64,000 nucleotides of DNA, from assembly GCF_016031655.1 (NCBI RefSeq), contig NZ_JACCHQ010000005.1, positions 124,001 through 188,000 on the forward strand. Direction: 5' to 3'. The notes below the pieces were generated by a model that saw only the letters and a program-made list of their open reading frames with translations, was not told the origin of the DNA and ran no database searches. Made by a program: the position numbers and the translations under genes. Source of the DNA: Bradyrhizobium glycinis. GTDB taxonomy: Bacteria; Pseudomonadota; Alphaproteobacteria; Rhizobiales; Xanthobacteraceae. Positions 52,872-61,951 of the stretch are shown here, one piece after another. Positions within the stretch are counted from its first letter, which is position 1. Each line of letters opens with the position of its first letter.

Positions 52872-55136
52872 ATGCGATCGCGCCTGCTCCGATCCGTCGG
52901 CCTCGTCCCTGCGGCGCTCGTGCTCACCACCATTGCGGCGGCCGCAGAAGCGGGCAAATCCGGTCCCTCGGAATCCCTCCTGATCCTGCAGATCGTGCTG
53001 CTGCTCGCGGTCGGCCGCGGTCTCGGCGAGATCATGCAGCGCATCGGCCAGCCCTCGGTGATCGGCGAATTGCTCGCCGGCATCATCCTGGGCCCGTCGC
53101 TGTTCGGCTGGATCTGGCCGGAGGCGCAAGCCGCGATCTTTCCCAAGACGCCCGAGCAGAAGGCGATGCTCGACGGCATCGCGCAGGTGGGCATCCTGCT
53201 GCTGCTATTGCTGACCGGCATGGAGACCGACCTCAAGCTGGTCCGCAAGGTCGGCAGGGCCGCGATTGCGATCTCGATCGCCGGCATTCTCGTGCCCTTC
53301 GCCTGCGGTTTCGCGCTCGGCGAGTTCCTCCCCGATGCGCTGCTGCCCAATCCGCATGCGCGCCTGGTCGCCTCGCTGTTCATGGGCACGGCGCTGTCGA
53401 TCTCCTCGGTGAAGATCGTCGCCGTCGTGGTGCGCGAGATGAACTTCATGCGCCGCAATGTCGGGCAGATCATCGTCGCGACCGCCGTGATCGACGACAC
53501 CATCGGCTGGATCATCATCGCCGTCATCTTCAGTCTAGCCTCGCACGGCACGCTCGATATCGCCTCGGTGGCGAAGGCCGTGCTCGGCACGCTCGCCTTC
53601 CTTGCCGTCAGCTTCACCATCGGCCGCCGCCTGGTGTTCCAATTGATCCGCTGGGCCAACGATAATCTCGTCAGCGCGGCGGCCGTCATCACGGTGATTC
53701 TGCTGTTGATGGGGATCATGGCGCTGATCACGCATCTGATCGGCGTCCATACCGTGCTGGGTGCCTTCGTCGCCGGCATCCTGGTCGGCGAGTCCCCGAT
53801 CCTGACGCGGCAGATCGATGAGCGCCTGCGCGGGTTGATCTCGAGCTTCTTCATGCCGGTGTTCTTCGGCCTCGCGGGCCTAGCCGCCGATCTATCGGTG
53901 CTGCGCGATCCCAATCTCCTGATGCTCACCGGCCTCTTGGTCGTGATCGCCAGCGTCGGCAAGTTCGGCGGCGCGTTCCTCGGCGGCACCGTGGGCGGAC
54001 TGACCACCCGGGAGTCGCTGGCGCTCGCGAGCGGCATGAACGCGCGCGGCTCGACCGAGGTGATCATCGCCACCATCGGCCTTTCCATCGGCGTGCTCAG
54101 CCAGAACCTGTTCACGATGATCGTGACCATGGCGATCGTGACCACGATGGCGATGCCGCCGATGCTGCGCGCAGCGCTGGCGAGGCTGCCGATGAACCAG
54201 GACGAGAAGGAGCGCCTCGAGCGCGAGGAGTTTGAGCGACGCGGCTTCGTCGCCAATCTCGAGCGTCCCCTGCTGGCGGTGGACGAAAGCGTCAACGCCA
54301 GATTCGCCGCCCACGTCGCGGGCCTGATCGTCGGCATGCGCGGCCTGCCGATCACGGTGCTGCACATCGGCAAGCCGCCCCGGGAGCAGCAGAAGGCGCG
54401 CGACGAGGCGGACAGCCACGAAGCCGTGGTGAAGAAGGCCGCCGAGGCGGTGTCCGTCAAATCCGAAGGAGACGCCGGCAACGTCGATGTCGTCACCCGT
54501 GCGAGGCAGGCAGAGCTCGGCGAGACCATCGCCGACGAGGCACGCAAAGGCTTCGATCTCCTGGTGGTCGGCATCGACAAGGTGACCGCGACCAAGGACC
54601 GTTTCGATCGGAGGATCGACGACATCGCCGCGGAATTCGAAGGACCGCTCGCGATCGTGGCGGCCAAGGGCAGGCACCTGAAGCAGCCGATGCCCGAAGC
54701 GCTCAACATCCTCGTTCCGGTCTCCGGCAGCGGCGTCTCCAAGCGCGGTGCCGAGGTCGCGGTCGCGCTGGCGCAGGCCGGATCGGGCTCGCTCCGGGTG
54801 ATCTACGTGGCGACGACGCGCGACAAGGGCGCGCAGCGTGGCGCTTCGCGCGGACTGAGCCAGGAGACGGGTATCCTCAAGGACGCCAGCGATCTCGCCG
54901 CCCGCTACGACGTCGATATCACCACCACGCTGCGGGTGAACCGCGCGCCGGAGGCCGCGATCCTGCGCGAGATCGAGACGACCGACGTCGATCTCGTCGT
55001 GATGGGCGTCGATCGCATCCAGGCCGATCACCTCTCCTTCGGCGGCGTCGCGGACGCCGTGCTCAGGCAGTCGAAGGTCTCGGTGCTGCTGGTGTCGAGC
55101 GGCGAAGCGCGGCCGGCTCCGGCGGAGAAGGGGTAG
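52872..55136 (+). CDS. CPA2-family cation:proton antiporter with UspA-like tail
   Basis: The 754-residue protein has a signal-like N-terminus (residues 1-26), then about 12-13 transmembrane helices of the Kef/NapA type: IGQPSVIGELLAGIILGPSLFG, GMETDLKLV, ATAVIDDTIGWIIIAVIF with the ion-binding Asp pair, LGAFVAGILVG and MNARGSTEVIIATIGL. From about residue 450 the C-terminus contains two universal-stress-protein-like modules (KGFDLLVVGIDKV; ILVPVSGSGVSKRGAEVAVALA to DLVVMGVDRI). It exchanges K+ or Na+ for H+ across the inner membrane, with the tail as likely regulator. Confidence 0.9.
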   Translation: MRSRLLRSVGLVPAALVLTTIAAAAEAGKSGPSESLLILQIVLLLAVGRGLGEIMQRIGQPSVIGELLAGIILGPSLFGWIWPEAQAAIFPKTPEQKAMLDGIAQVGILLLLLLTGMETDLKLVRKVGRAAIAISIAGILVPFACGFALGEFLPDALLPNPHARLVASLFMGTALSISSVKIVAVVVREMNFMRRNVGQIIVATAVIDDTIGWIIIAVIFSLASHGTLDIASVAKAVLGTLAFLAVSFTIGRRLVFQLIRWANDNLVSAAAVITVILLLMGIMALITHLIGVHTVLGAFVAGILVGESPILTRQIDERLRGLISSFFMPVFFGLAGLAADLSVLRDPNLLMLTGLLVVIASVGKFGGAFLGGTVGGLTTRESLALASGMNARGSTEVIIATIGLSIGVLSQNLFTMIVTMAIVTTMAMPPMLRAALARLPMNQDEKERLEREEFERRGFVANLERPLLAVDESVNARFAAHVAGLIVGMRGLPITVLHIGKPPREQQKARDEADSHEAVVKKAAEAVSVKSEGDAGNVDVVTRARQAELGETIADEARKGFDLLVVGIDKVTATKDRFDRRIDDIAAEFEGPLAIVAAKGRHLKQPMPEALNILVPVSGSGVSKRGAEVAVALAQAGSGSLRVIYVATTRDKGAQRGASRGLSQETGILKDASDLAARYDVDITTTLRVNRAPEAAILREIETTDVDLVVMGVDRIQADHLSFGGVADAVLRQSKVSVLLVSSGEARPAPAEKG

Positions 55137-55168
55137 GGCAAGCTACATCAGTCCGGGCGGTGCGCCCT

Positions 55169-55188
55169 CTCTCCTGCAAGCGGGAGAG
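55169..55188. terminator. GC-rich hairpin between convergent genes
   Basis: CTCTCCTGC-AA-GCGGGAGAG folds with a 9-bp stem that includes one G-U pair. It belongs to the same CT/GA-rich palindrome type as 28340-28480 and lies between the convergent antiporter and RND genes. No T run follows, so termination is inferred from position. Confidence 0.5.
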
Positions 55189-55228
55189 GTTACACTGCGC
55201 CCGCTGCGCCGCTACTCCAAACCAATTC

Positions 55229-58200
55229 TTACGGTTTCACTTCCGCAACCTTCACCGCCTTCTTGCCCGCCCGCCAGTTCTCGAAGCGTTGCACCACCAC
55301 GAAGAACGCCGGCACGAACAGCACCGCAAGGCAGGTCGAGGCCAGCATCCCGGAGAACACTGTGATGCCGATCGACTTGCGTGCGCTGGCGCCGGCGCCG
55401 GTGGCGAGCACCAGGGGGACGACGCCGAGGATGAAGGCGAACGACGTCATCAGGATCGGGCGGAAGCGGGCACGCGCCGCCTCGATCGCGGATTCCAGGA
55501 TCGGCTTGCCGTCGCGGCCATGCAGCTCGAGCCCGACCTCGACGATCAGGATGGCGTTCTTGGCCGACAGCGCGATCAGGAGGATCAGGCCGATCTGGCA
55601 ATAGAGGTTGTTGTCAATCTTGAGGGCGGAGAGGATCAGCATCGGTCCGAGCAGCGACAGCGGCACCGCGAGGATCACCGAGATCGGCGCGTACCAGCTC
55701 TCGTACTGGCCGGCGAGCACGAGATAGACCAGCAGCATGGCGAGCCCGAACACCCAGTAGATCTGATTCGAGACAGCCTTCTCCTGGTAGGACATCGCGG
55801 TCCATTCATAGCCGGTGCCGGGCGGCAGCGTCTTGTCCGCGATCTCCTCCATCAGCTTCAATGATTGGCCCGACGAATAGCCCTGCGCCGGCAGGCCGAT
55901 TACGGTCGAGGATGGATAGAGATTGTAGAGGCTGATCAGCGACGGGCCGGTGGCCGGCGTGATCGTGGCGACGGTGCCGATCGGGATCATGTCGCCGTTC
56001 GAGTTGCGCACCTGCATGTTGGCGATGTCGCGCTCGGTGACGCGGAAGGCGGGATCGGCCTGGGTGTAGACCTGGAACACGCGGCCGAACTTGTTGAACT
56101 GGTTGACATAGGACGAGCCGAGATAGGTCGACAGCGCCGAGAACACCTGGTCCGTCGTCACGTGCAGCGTCTGGGTCTTGATCCGGTCGATCTCGACGTT
56201 GAATTGCGGCACCGAGGAGCGGAACGAGGACTGCACGCGCTGCAGCGCGCTCTGGCTCTGAGCGTTGGAGACCATCGCGCCGGTGATCGCCTGCAGCTTG
56301 GCGAAGTCGCTGTTGCCGTCGCGCAGCTCGACCTGCATCGAGAAGCCGGCGGCGTTGCCGATGCCCTGGATCGGCGGCGGCGGCAGCACGATTGTGCGCG
56401 CCTCCATGATGGTCGCGAGCTTGTCGTTGAGCCCGAAGACCAGCGAGCGCAGATCCTCGCCGGGCCCTTTGCGGGCGTCCCAGTCCTTCAGGATGATGTA
56501 GGCGACGCCGGCATTGGCAAGGCTGGCGCTGTTGTCGAGCGCAGAGATGCCGGCGATGGTGATGACCTGTGCGACGCCAGGCGTCTCCTTGATTAGCCCG
56601 CTTGCTTTGTCGAGCACGGCTTGCGTCCGCTCCAGCGCGGCGCCGTCGGGCAGCTGCACGGCGGCGATCAGATAGCCCTGGTCCTCGATCGGCAGGAAGC
56701 CGGTCGGCACCCGCGACAGGCCATAGCCGCTGGCTGCGATGACCAGCAGGGCGAACGCGACCGAGATGGTGGCGTGCTTCACCAGGAACGTGATCAGCCT
56801 GGTGTAACCGCGCTCGACGCGGTTGTAGACCGCATTGAAGCCGCGATAGAAGAAATTGCGCTGCTCCGGCGGCACCGCCGGCCGCAGCCACAGCGCGCAT
56901 TGCGTCGGCTTCAAGGTCGCGGCGTTGATGGCGGAGAGCAGCGCGGTCGCGGCGATGACAAGCGCGAATTGCGAATAGATGCGCCCCGTCAGTCCGGCGA
57001 GGAACGAGGCCGGCAGGAACACGGAGATCAGCACCAGCGTGATTCCGACGATCGGCGCGAACAGCTGGTCCATCGCGCGGATCGCGGCGTCGTGGCCGTT
57101 CATGCCCTGCTCGATGTTGTGGGCGGCGCCCTCGACCACGACGATGGCGTCGTCGACCACGATGCCGATCGCGAGCACGATCGCGAACAGCGTCGACATG
57201 TTGATGGTGAAGCCGAGTGCCGCCATGGCCGCGAAGGCGCCGATGATGGTGACAGGCACGGTCGTCGCCGGCACCAGCATCGCGCGCCAGTCCTGCAGGA
57301 AAACGAGGATGACGACCAGTACCAGCAGGCCGGCCTCGATCAAGGTCATGTAGACCTCGTGCACCGAGGCTTCGACGAACTTGGTGGTGTCGAACGGCGT
57401 GTCGTACTTGATACCTTCGGGAAAGCGCTTGGCGAGCTCCGCCATCTTTTTCTCGACCGCCTGCTCGACCTGGAGCGCGTTGGCGCCAGGCGATTGGAAT
57501 ACGCCGATGCCGACCGCGGGTTGCTTGTTGAGCGAGAAGATCTGGCTGTAGGTCTGCGCGCCGAGCTCGACCCAGCCGACGTCGCGCACCCGCGTGACGT
57601 CGCCGCTCGATCCGGTCTTGACGATGATGTTCTCGAACTGGCCGGCGTCGTCGAGCCGTCCGTTGACGTTCAGCGTGTACTGGAACGCCTGTCCCGGCGG
57701 CGTCGGCGGCGCGCCGACCTGGCCGGCGGAAACCTGCTGGCTCTGCTGCTGGATTGCGTTGATGACGTCCTGCGGCACCAGGCCTCGCACCTGCAGCTTG
57801 TTGGGATCGAGCCAGATCCGCATCGAGTACTGGCCGGCGCCGAACACGGTGACGTTGCCGACGCCGGGCAGGCGGGAGAGCTCGTCGCGGATGTTGATGG
57901 TGGCGTAGTTGCTCAAGTAAAGGCTGTCATACCTCGCATCCGGCGAGGTCAGCGTCACGAACAGCAGGATCGAGGTCGACCGCTTCTGCACGGTGACGCC
58001 CTGGTTCTGCACCGCCTGCGGCAATTGAGACAATGCGCTGGAGACGCGGTTCTGCACCAGCACCTGTGCGAAGTTGAGGTCGGTGCCGATCTTGAAGGTG
58101 ACGGTCAGCGTGTAGGTGCCGTCGGAGCCGCTGTAGGACTGCATGTACAGCATGTCCTCGACGCCGTTGACCTGCTGCTCGATCGGCAGCGCCACGGTGT

Positions 58201-58378
58201 CGATTACGGTCTTGGCGCTGGCGCCCGGATAGCGCGTGGTGACCTGTACGGTCGGCGGCACCACGTCGGGGTATTGCGCGATGGCGAGGTTGAACAGCGC
58301 GACGCCGCCGATCAGGATCATCAGGAGCGCGATGACGTTCGAGAGGACCGGCCGCTCGATGAAGAACTTTGAGATCAT
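55229..58378 (-). CDS. RND efflux transporter, HAE1 (AcrB-like)
   Basis: The 1049-residue inner-membrane pump has the standard duplicated layout: one helix at the N-terminus (FFIERPVLSNVIALLMILIG), a large periplasmic loop, six helices, a second loop and a helix bundle. The proton-relay Asp pair is in AIGIVVDDAIVVVE and the Lys in ALSAKNAILIVEVGLELHG. The motif PQVQNQGVTVQK-like VQNQGVTVQKRSTSIL is typical of drug exporters. It is 12 bp downstream of the periplasmic adaptor gene. No outer-membrane channel gene follows, so it may use a TolC-type protein encoded elsewhere. Confidence 0.94.
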   Translation of the reverse strand: MISKFFIERPVLSNVIALLMILIGGVALFNLAIAQYPDVVPPTVQVTTRYPGASAKTVIDTVALPIEQQVNGVEDMLYMQSYSGSDGTYTLTVTFKIGTDLNFAQVLVQNRVSSALSQLPQAVQNQGVTVQKRSTSILLFVTLTSPDARYDSLYLSNYATINIRDELSRLPGVGNVTVFGAGQYSMRIWLDPNKLQVRGLVPQDVINAIQQQSQQVSAGQVGAPPTPPGQAFQYTLNVNGRLDDAGQFENIIVKTGSSGDVTRVRDVGWVELGAQTYSQIFSLNKQPAVGIGVFQSPGANALQVEQAVEKKMAELAKRFPEGIKYDTPFDTTKFVEASVHEVYMTLIEAGLLVLVVILVFLQDWRAMLVPATTVPVTIIGAFAAMAALGFTINMSTLFAIVLAIGIVVDDAIVVVEGAAHNIEQGMNGHDAAIRAMDQLFAPIVGITLVLISVFLPASFLAGLTGRIYSQFALVIAATALLSAINAATLKPTQCALWLRPAVPPEQRNFFYRGFNAVYNRVERGYTRLITFLVKHATISVAFALLVIAASGYGLSRVPTGFLPIEDQGYLIAAVQLPDGAALERTQAVLDKASGLIKETPGVAQVITIAGISALDNSASLANAGVAYIILKDWDARKGPGEDLRSLVFGLNDKLATIMEARTIVLPPPPIQGIGNAAGFSMQVELRDGNSDFAKLQAITGAMVSNAQSQSALQRVQSSFRSSVPQFNVEIDRIKTQTLHVTTDQVFSALSTYLGSSYVNQFNKFGRVFQVYTQADPAFRVTERDIANMQVRNSNGDMIPIGTVATITPATGPSLISLYNLYPSSTVIGLPAQGYSSGQSLKLMEEIADKTLPPGTGYEWTAMSYQEKAVSNQIYWVFGLAMLLVYLVLAGQYESWYAPISVILAVPLSLLGPMLILSALKIDNNLYCQIGLILLIALSAKNAILIVEVGLELHGRDGKPILESAIEAARARFRPILMTSFAFILGVVPLVLATGAGASARKSIGITVFSGMLASTCLAVLFVPAFFVVVQRFENWRAGKKAVKVAEVKP

Positions 58379-58390
58379 GGCTGGCAGCCT

Positions 58391-59584
58391 TTACTTGCTC
58401 GAGGCCTGCGTCTGCTCGATCTTCGTCATGTGCGGGTCGATCTTCTGGCCCGGGATGACGCGCAAGAGCCCCGCGGTCACGACGCGGTCCTCCGGCTTCA
58501 GGCCGCTCTCGATTACGCGCAGGCCGTTGTCGACGGGGCCGATCTGCACCTTGCGCTGCTCGACGACGTTGTCGCCATTGACGACGAGGAGATAGCGGCC
58601 GCCCTGGTCGCTGCCGAGCGCGGTGTCGGGAACGAGCAGGGCGCTCTTCTCCTGGTCGAAGGGCACCCGGACGCGGACGAAGTAGCCGGGCAGCAGCACC
58701 CGCTTGTCGTTGGGGACGAGGCCGCGCACCGCCAGCGTGCCGGTCGACTGGTTGAGGGTTGGCGAGACGTAGTCGAGCTTGCCCTCATGCGGATAGCCGG
58801 TTTCGGTCTGCAGCCCCACTTGAATCGGGAATTGCTTCATGTCGGCGGGCGTCAGTCCGCGCCGGGTCGCCTCGGCGCGGATGCGCAGCACGTCCTGCTC
58901 GTTGACGGTGAAGTTCACATAGATCGGGTCCATCGCGACGATGGTGGCGAGCTGGGTCGGCGAGGAAACGCCGACGAGCTCGCCGATCGAGACCATGTGG
59001 GCGCTGACGATGCCGTCGAATGGCGCCGTGACCTTGGTGTAGCCGTAATTGACCTCGGCGAGCCTGGTGTTGGCCTGGGCCTGCTGCAAATTGGCCTGCG
59101 CGTTGTCGCGGTTCGAGGTCGAGGTGTCGAGCGTGGCTTGCGAGACGGCCTGGCGCTGCACCAGCTCGGCCTGCCGCTTGTAGTCGGCTTCCGCCTGCCG
59201 GAGCGAGGCCTGTGCGCCCACCTCGGCCGCCTGCGCCTGTTCGAGCTTGAGCTTGTAGGTCTCGGGCTCGATCGTGAACAGCTGGGTGCCCTGCTTGACG
59301 AACGTGCCGTCCTGATAGTCGATCGTTTGCAGAAAACCCTGCACGCGTGCGACGAGATCGACGCTCTTGATCGGCGCCGTGTTGCCGGTAGCCTCGATGT
59401 AGCGCGTCACGGGGCGCTGCACCGGCGTCGCGACGTCCACCTTCGGCGGCGGCGGCGCCACGAATGTGTTCTTGTCCTCGCAGCCGGCGAGCATGATCAG
59501 GGCGGTTGCAGCGGAAAGGACCTGCCCGATACGCATCCGCGCTTCATTGCGTCGTGCGGGAGAGGTGGGATTCGCGCGCGTCAT
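58391..59584 (-). CDS. RND efflux periplasmic adaptor (membrane fusion protein)
   Basis: The roughly 397-residue AcrA-like lipoprotein links the pump to the outer membrane. A signal peptide ends in the lipobox LAGC (VLSAATALIMLAGCEDK). It then shows the lipoyl/barrel parts (VDLVARVQGFLQTIDYQDGT, FDGIVSAHMVSIGELVG), a helical hairpin (KLEQAQAAEVGAQASLRQAE) and the membrane-proximal domain. ATG 59584 is preceded by GGGGACC; an inner ATG at 59536 gives a shorter signal. The last residues are rich in Gln/Ser. Cotranscribed with the RND gene. Confidence 0.92.
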   Translation of the reverse strand: MTRANPTSPARRNEARMRIGQVLSAATALIMLAGCEDKNTFVAPPPPKVDVATPVQRPVTRYIEATGNTAPIKSVDLVARVQGFLQTIDYQDGTFVKQGTQLFTIEPETYKLKLEQAQAAEVGAQASLRQAEADYKRQAELVQRQAVSQATLDTSTSNRDNAQANLQQAQANTRLAEVNYGYTKVTAPFDGIVSAHMVSIGELVGVSSPTQLATIVAMDPIYVNFTVNEQDVLRIRAEATRRGLTPADMKQFPIQVGLQTETGYPHEGKLDYVSPTLNQSTGTLAVRGLVPNDKRVLLPGYFVRVRVPFDQEKSALLVPDTALGSDQGGRYLLVVNGDNVVEQRKVQIGPVDNGLRVIESGLKPEDRVVTAGLLRVIPGQKIDPHMTKIEQTQASSK

Positions 59585-59759
59585 TCGGTGGTCCCCGATT
59601 GCTGTCTGTCGGTGCGGCAGGCTACCAACAAATGCACGATCGTGGAACACCATAGCCATGGCGGTCACGGGCCTTGCACTGCAAACGGCTGTGTGGCTTC
59701 TGACAGATTTGTCACGACAAGGCGTTTTTTTCACCGGCGAACGATCAGCCCATCCGCAC

Positions 59760-60740
59760 CTAGGGCTGGTGCGCGCGCCACGCCGCGAGCACATCCCTCT
59801 CTTCTTCAGCCGTCAGTCCGATCACCGGCCCGTTGCTGGCGCGGAGCCAATCAAGCGTATCGCGCGCAGTGTCTCCCGGCGGTCGCGAGGTCAATCCGGC
59901 CGCGCGCGCCGGCTAGGTATCGCGCGTCAGGAAGCCGGCGTAGTCCGGCAATGGCAGCCACATCGGCAAGGACCGCGCGCCCGCCCAACGCCTGACGTCA
60001 TGCGCTTCCAGAAAGGCGCGATCGGCCCAGGTGAAGGTGCAGGACGCGTTCAGCGCGGATGCGCATTCGCTCAGGAATTCGCCGCGCGTGCGGATCGGCC
60101 CGATCCCGTCATAGATGCCGGAGAGACCGGACTCTGCCGCATGCACGATCCACTGCGCGAGATCGCGCACGTCGACGAACTGGACCGCATCCTCCGGCGA
60201 TCCCGGCGCCAGCACCTCGCCGCCGCGCGCAAGCCGCGCCGGCCAGTAGGCGAACCGTCCGGTCGGGTCCTCAGGCCCTGCGATCAGGCCGGCGCGGCAG
60301 ATGAAGGCATCATCGCCGACCGCCTGTTCGCAGGCGACCTTGGCGGCGCCGTAGATCGCCTCGGTGCTGTGCTCGATCTCTCCCGCAACAGGCTCGCGCA
60401 GCGGCGCGGTGTCGGCGCGTTGCCCCGGGGTGCGGTTGTCGGCGTAGACGCTGATCGTCGAGACGAAGGTCCAATGCACGCTCGGCCGCTTCAGCGCTGC
60501 GACCGCGCGACGGACCTGGCCGGGATGACGCGCGACATCGACCACGGCGTCGAATGTCTCGCCGGCGAGCGGCGCAAGTCCGTCGGCTAGGTCGCGGTCG
60601 ATCCGCACGAAGCGGGCGCCGGCGGCAATTGGCCCCGCAAGTCCGCGGGCCGCGCAGGTCACGTCATGACCGCCAGCGCAAGCATGGCTCGCGATCGCCC
60701 GGCCGAGAAACTGGCTGCCGCCGAGAACGAGAATGCGCAT
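59760..60740 (-). pseudogene. NAD-dependent epimerase/dehydratase-like gene, interrupted by in-frame TAG
   Basis: A frame of 326 codons is broken by TAG at 59915-59913. The first 275 residues have the Rossmann start MRILVLGGSQFLGRAIASHA and the core HWTFVSTISVYAD and YGAAKVACEQ (YxxxK). After the stop the same frame continues for 50 codons with ARAAGLTSRPPGDTARDTLDW and EEERDVLAAW, which is the usual C-terminal end of this family. A single base change explains the stop. The truncated protein keeps the whole nucleotide-binding domain and the YxxxK motif, so it might still fold. The substrate is unknown. Confidence 0.78.
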
Positions 60741-60807
60741 GGAAAGATCCGCGTGATTGATGCCACCGCGAGACTACAACCTGAGCTGGCAGTTGCAACC
60801 CGCTTCC

Positions 60808-61881
60808 TCAGCGCGCCCTGATCTCCGCGTATTTCGCCATCGCTTTCTCGAACTTCCGGTTGAACAGCCACATCGCAGCGAGGATCTCGCGGTAACTTGC
60901 CGAGGTTTTCGCCCGGTCGGCCCGTCCGAACGCAAAGATGCTGTTGTTGCGCAGGTGCTTCATGATCGTGGGGCTGGACACCCGGTAGTTCAGGAGATCG
61001 CCCGATTTGAGCGCGGACCGTGTCGGGGTCGGAACGATCTGGATCAGCTCGAACACCTTCATCTGGTCGATCGGGTCCGGCAGCGTCTTCACGATTTTCG
61101 GGATCTCACGAAACAGATCGGCGTGCGCGTTCATCAGGCCGTCGCGCACGTTGGTCCAGTGGTTGAAACGGTGGTCGGTGCCGCGGGCGCGCGCCTCCTC
61201 GTTGTCGTCGCGCGCGCTCAGGTGCGGATCGATCGCGGCGATGTCGTTCTTGATGGCCTCCCATTTCCGCCGGCCGTTGCGGTCTTCGGAGGGGCCGGTC
61301 TGGAAGCTGCCCATATAGGTGTTCGAGCGTGCGTTGCGGACGTTCTGCTTGCCGTTGGTCTCCGCAAAGAACAGCCCGAGGCTGATCCGCCCGGCGGCTT
61401 CGGCATGTTCGCCGACGAGGCCCTTGACGCGCGCAATCGCAACGGCGAGATCGACGACGTCCTTGAACGGCGTCGGCGAGCTTTGCGCGCTGGCTGGCGG
61501 CGCCTCCATGAGGTCGAACAGCCTTCCGTATTCGTCGACCAGCGGCTCGATCTCGGCATCGAAATAGGCCGGAGGAATCTCGAACTTGTTCGGCCGGCCG
61601 ATCCGCGATGGCATGACGTCGGTGAGGTCCTTGTAAGCACTGATGACAGCGACCCGCGCGAGATAGAGCGCCTGTCCCGGCAGGTTCGGCAGCGGCTCCT
61701 TCGCCTCGATCTGGCGCCGCCGCTCGGCGAGGATGAATTTGAAGTCGCCGAGCGCGCGCTCGTAAGCCGCGAGCGCCTCCGATTGCTGTGGCGTCGGCGC
61801 CGCCTTCTGCGCAATGGCGGGCGCCGCGACGAAGAAGGCAACAGTCGCAAGGGCCGCGGCCGCAAGTCGTCTCGATCCCAT
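60808..61881 (-). CDS. Secreted protein of unknown function
   Basis: The 357-residue protein has a signal peptide (MGSRRLAAAALATVAFFVAA, cleaved near PAIA-QK). The mature part is hydrophilic and mostly helical, with the distinctive block ETNGKQNVRNARSNTYMGSF and SEDRNGRRKWEAIKNDIAAIDP, then HRFNHWTNVRDGLMNAHADLF. The arrangement around LGLFFAETNGKQNVRN recalls a lytic-transglycosylase-like Glu, but I do not recognise a family. It is likely periplasmic. It stands alone, 67 bp before the broken epimerase gene. Confidence 0.75.
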   Translation of the reverse strand: MGSRRLAAAALATVAFFVAAPAIAQKAAPTPQQSEALAAYERALGDFKFILAERRRQIEAKEPLPNLPGQALYLARVAVISAYKDLTDVMPSRIGRPNKFEIPPAYFDAEIEPLVDEYGRLFDLMEAPPASAQSSPTPFKDVVDLAVAIARVKGLVGEHAEAAGRISLGLFFAETNGKQNVRNARSNTYMGSFQTGPSEDRNGRRKWEAIKNDIAAIDPHLSARDDNEEARARGTDHRFNHWTNVRDGLMNAHADLFREIPKIVKTLPDPIDQMKVFELIQIVPTPTRSALKSGDLLNYRVSSPTIMKHLRNNSIFAFGRADRAKTSASYREILAAMWLFNRKFEKAMAKYAEIRAR

Positions 61882-61951
61882 GGCTGGTTCCCGTCGATTC
61901 GATGGCCAGCGAGATCGTAAACGTCGGAGGCGAGCTGCCGCAATTCTCCTC

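Noticed and set aside
56621-58372. 583-codon open frame opposite the RND pump gene
   Set aside because: Very Asp/Arg/His-rich translation typical of an antisense frame; no family.
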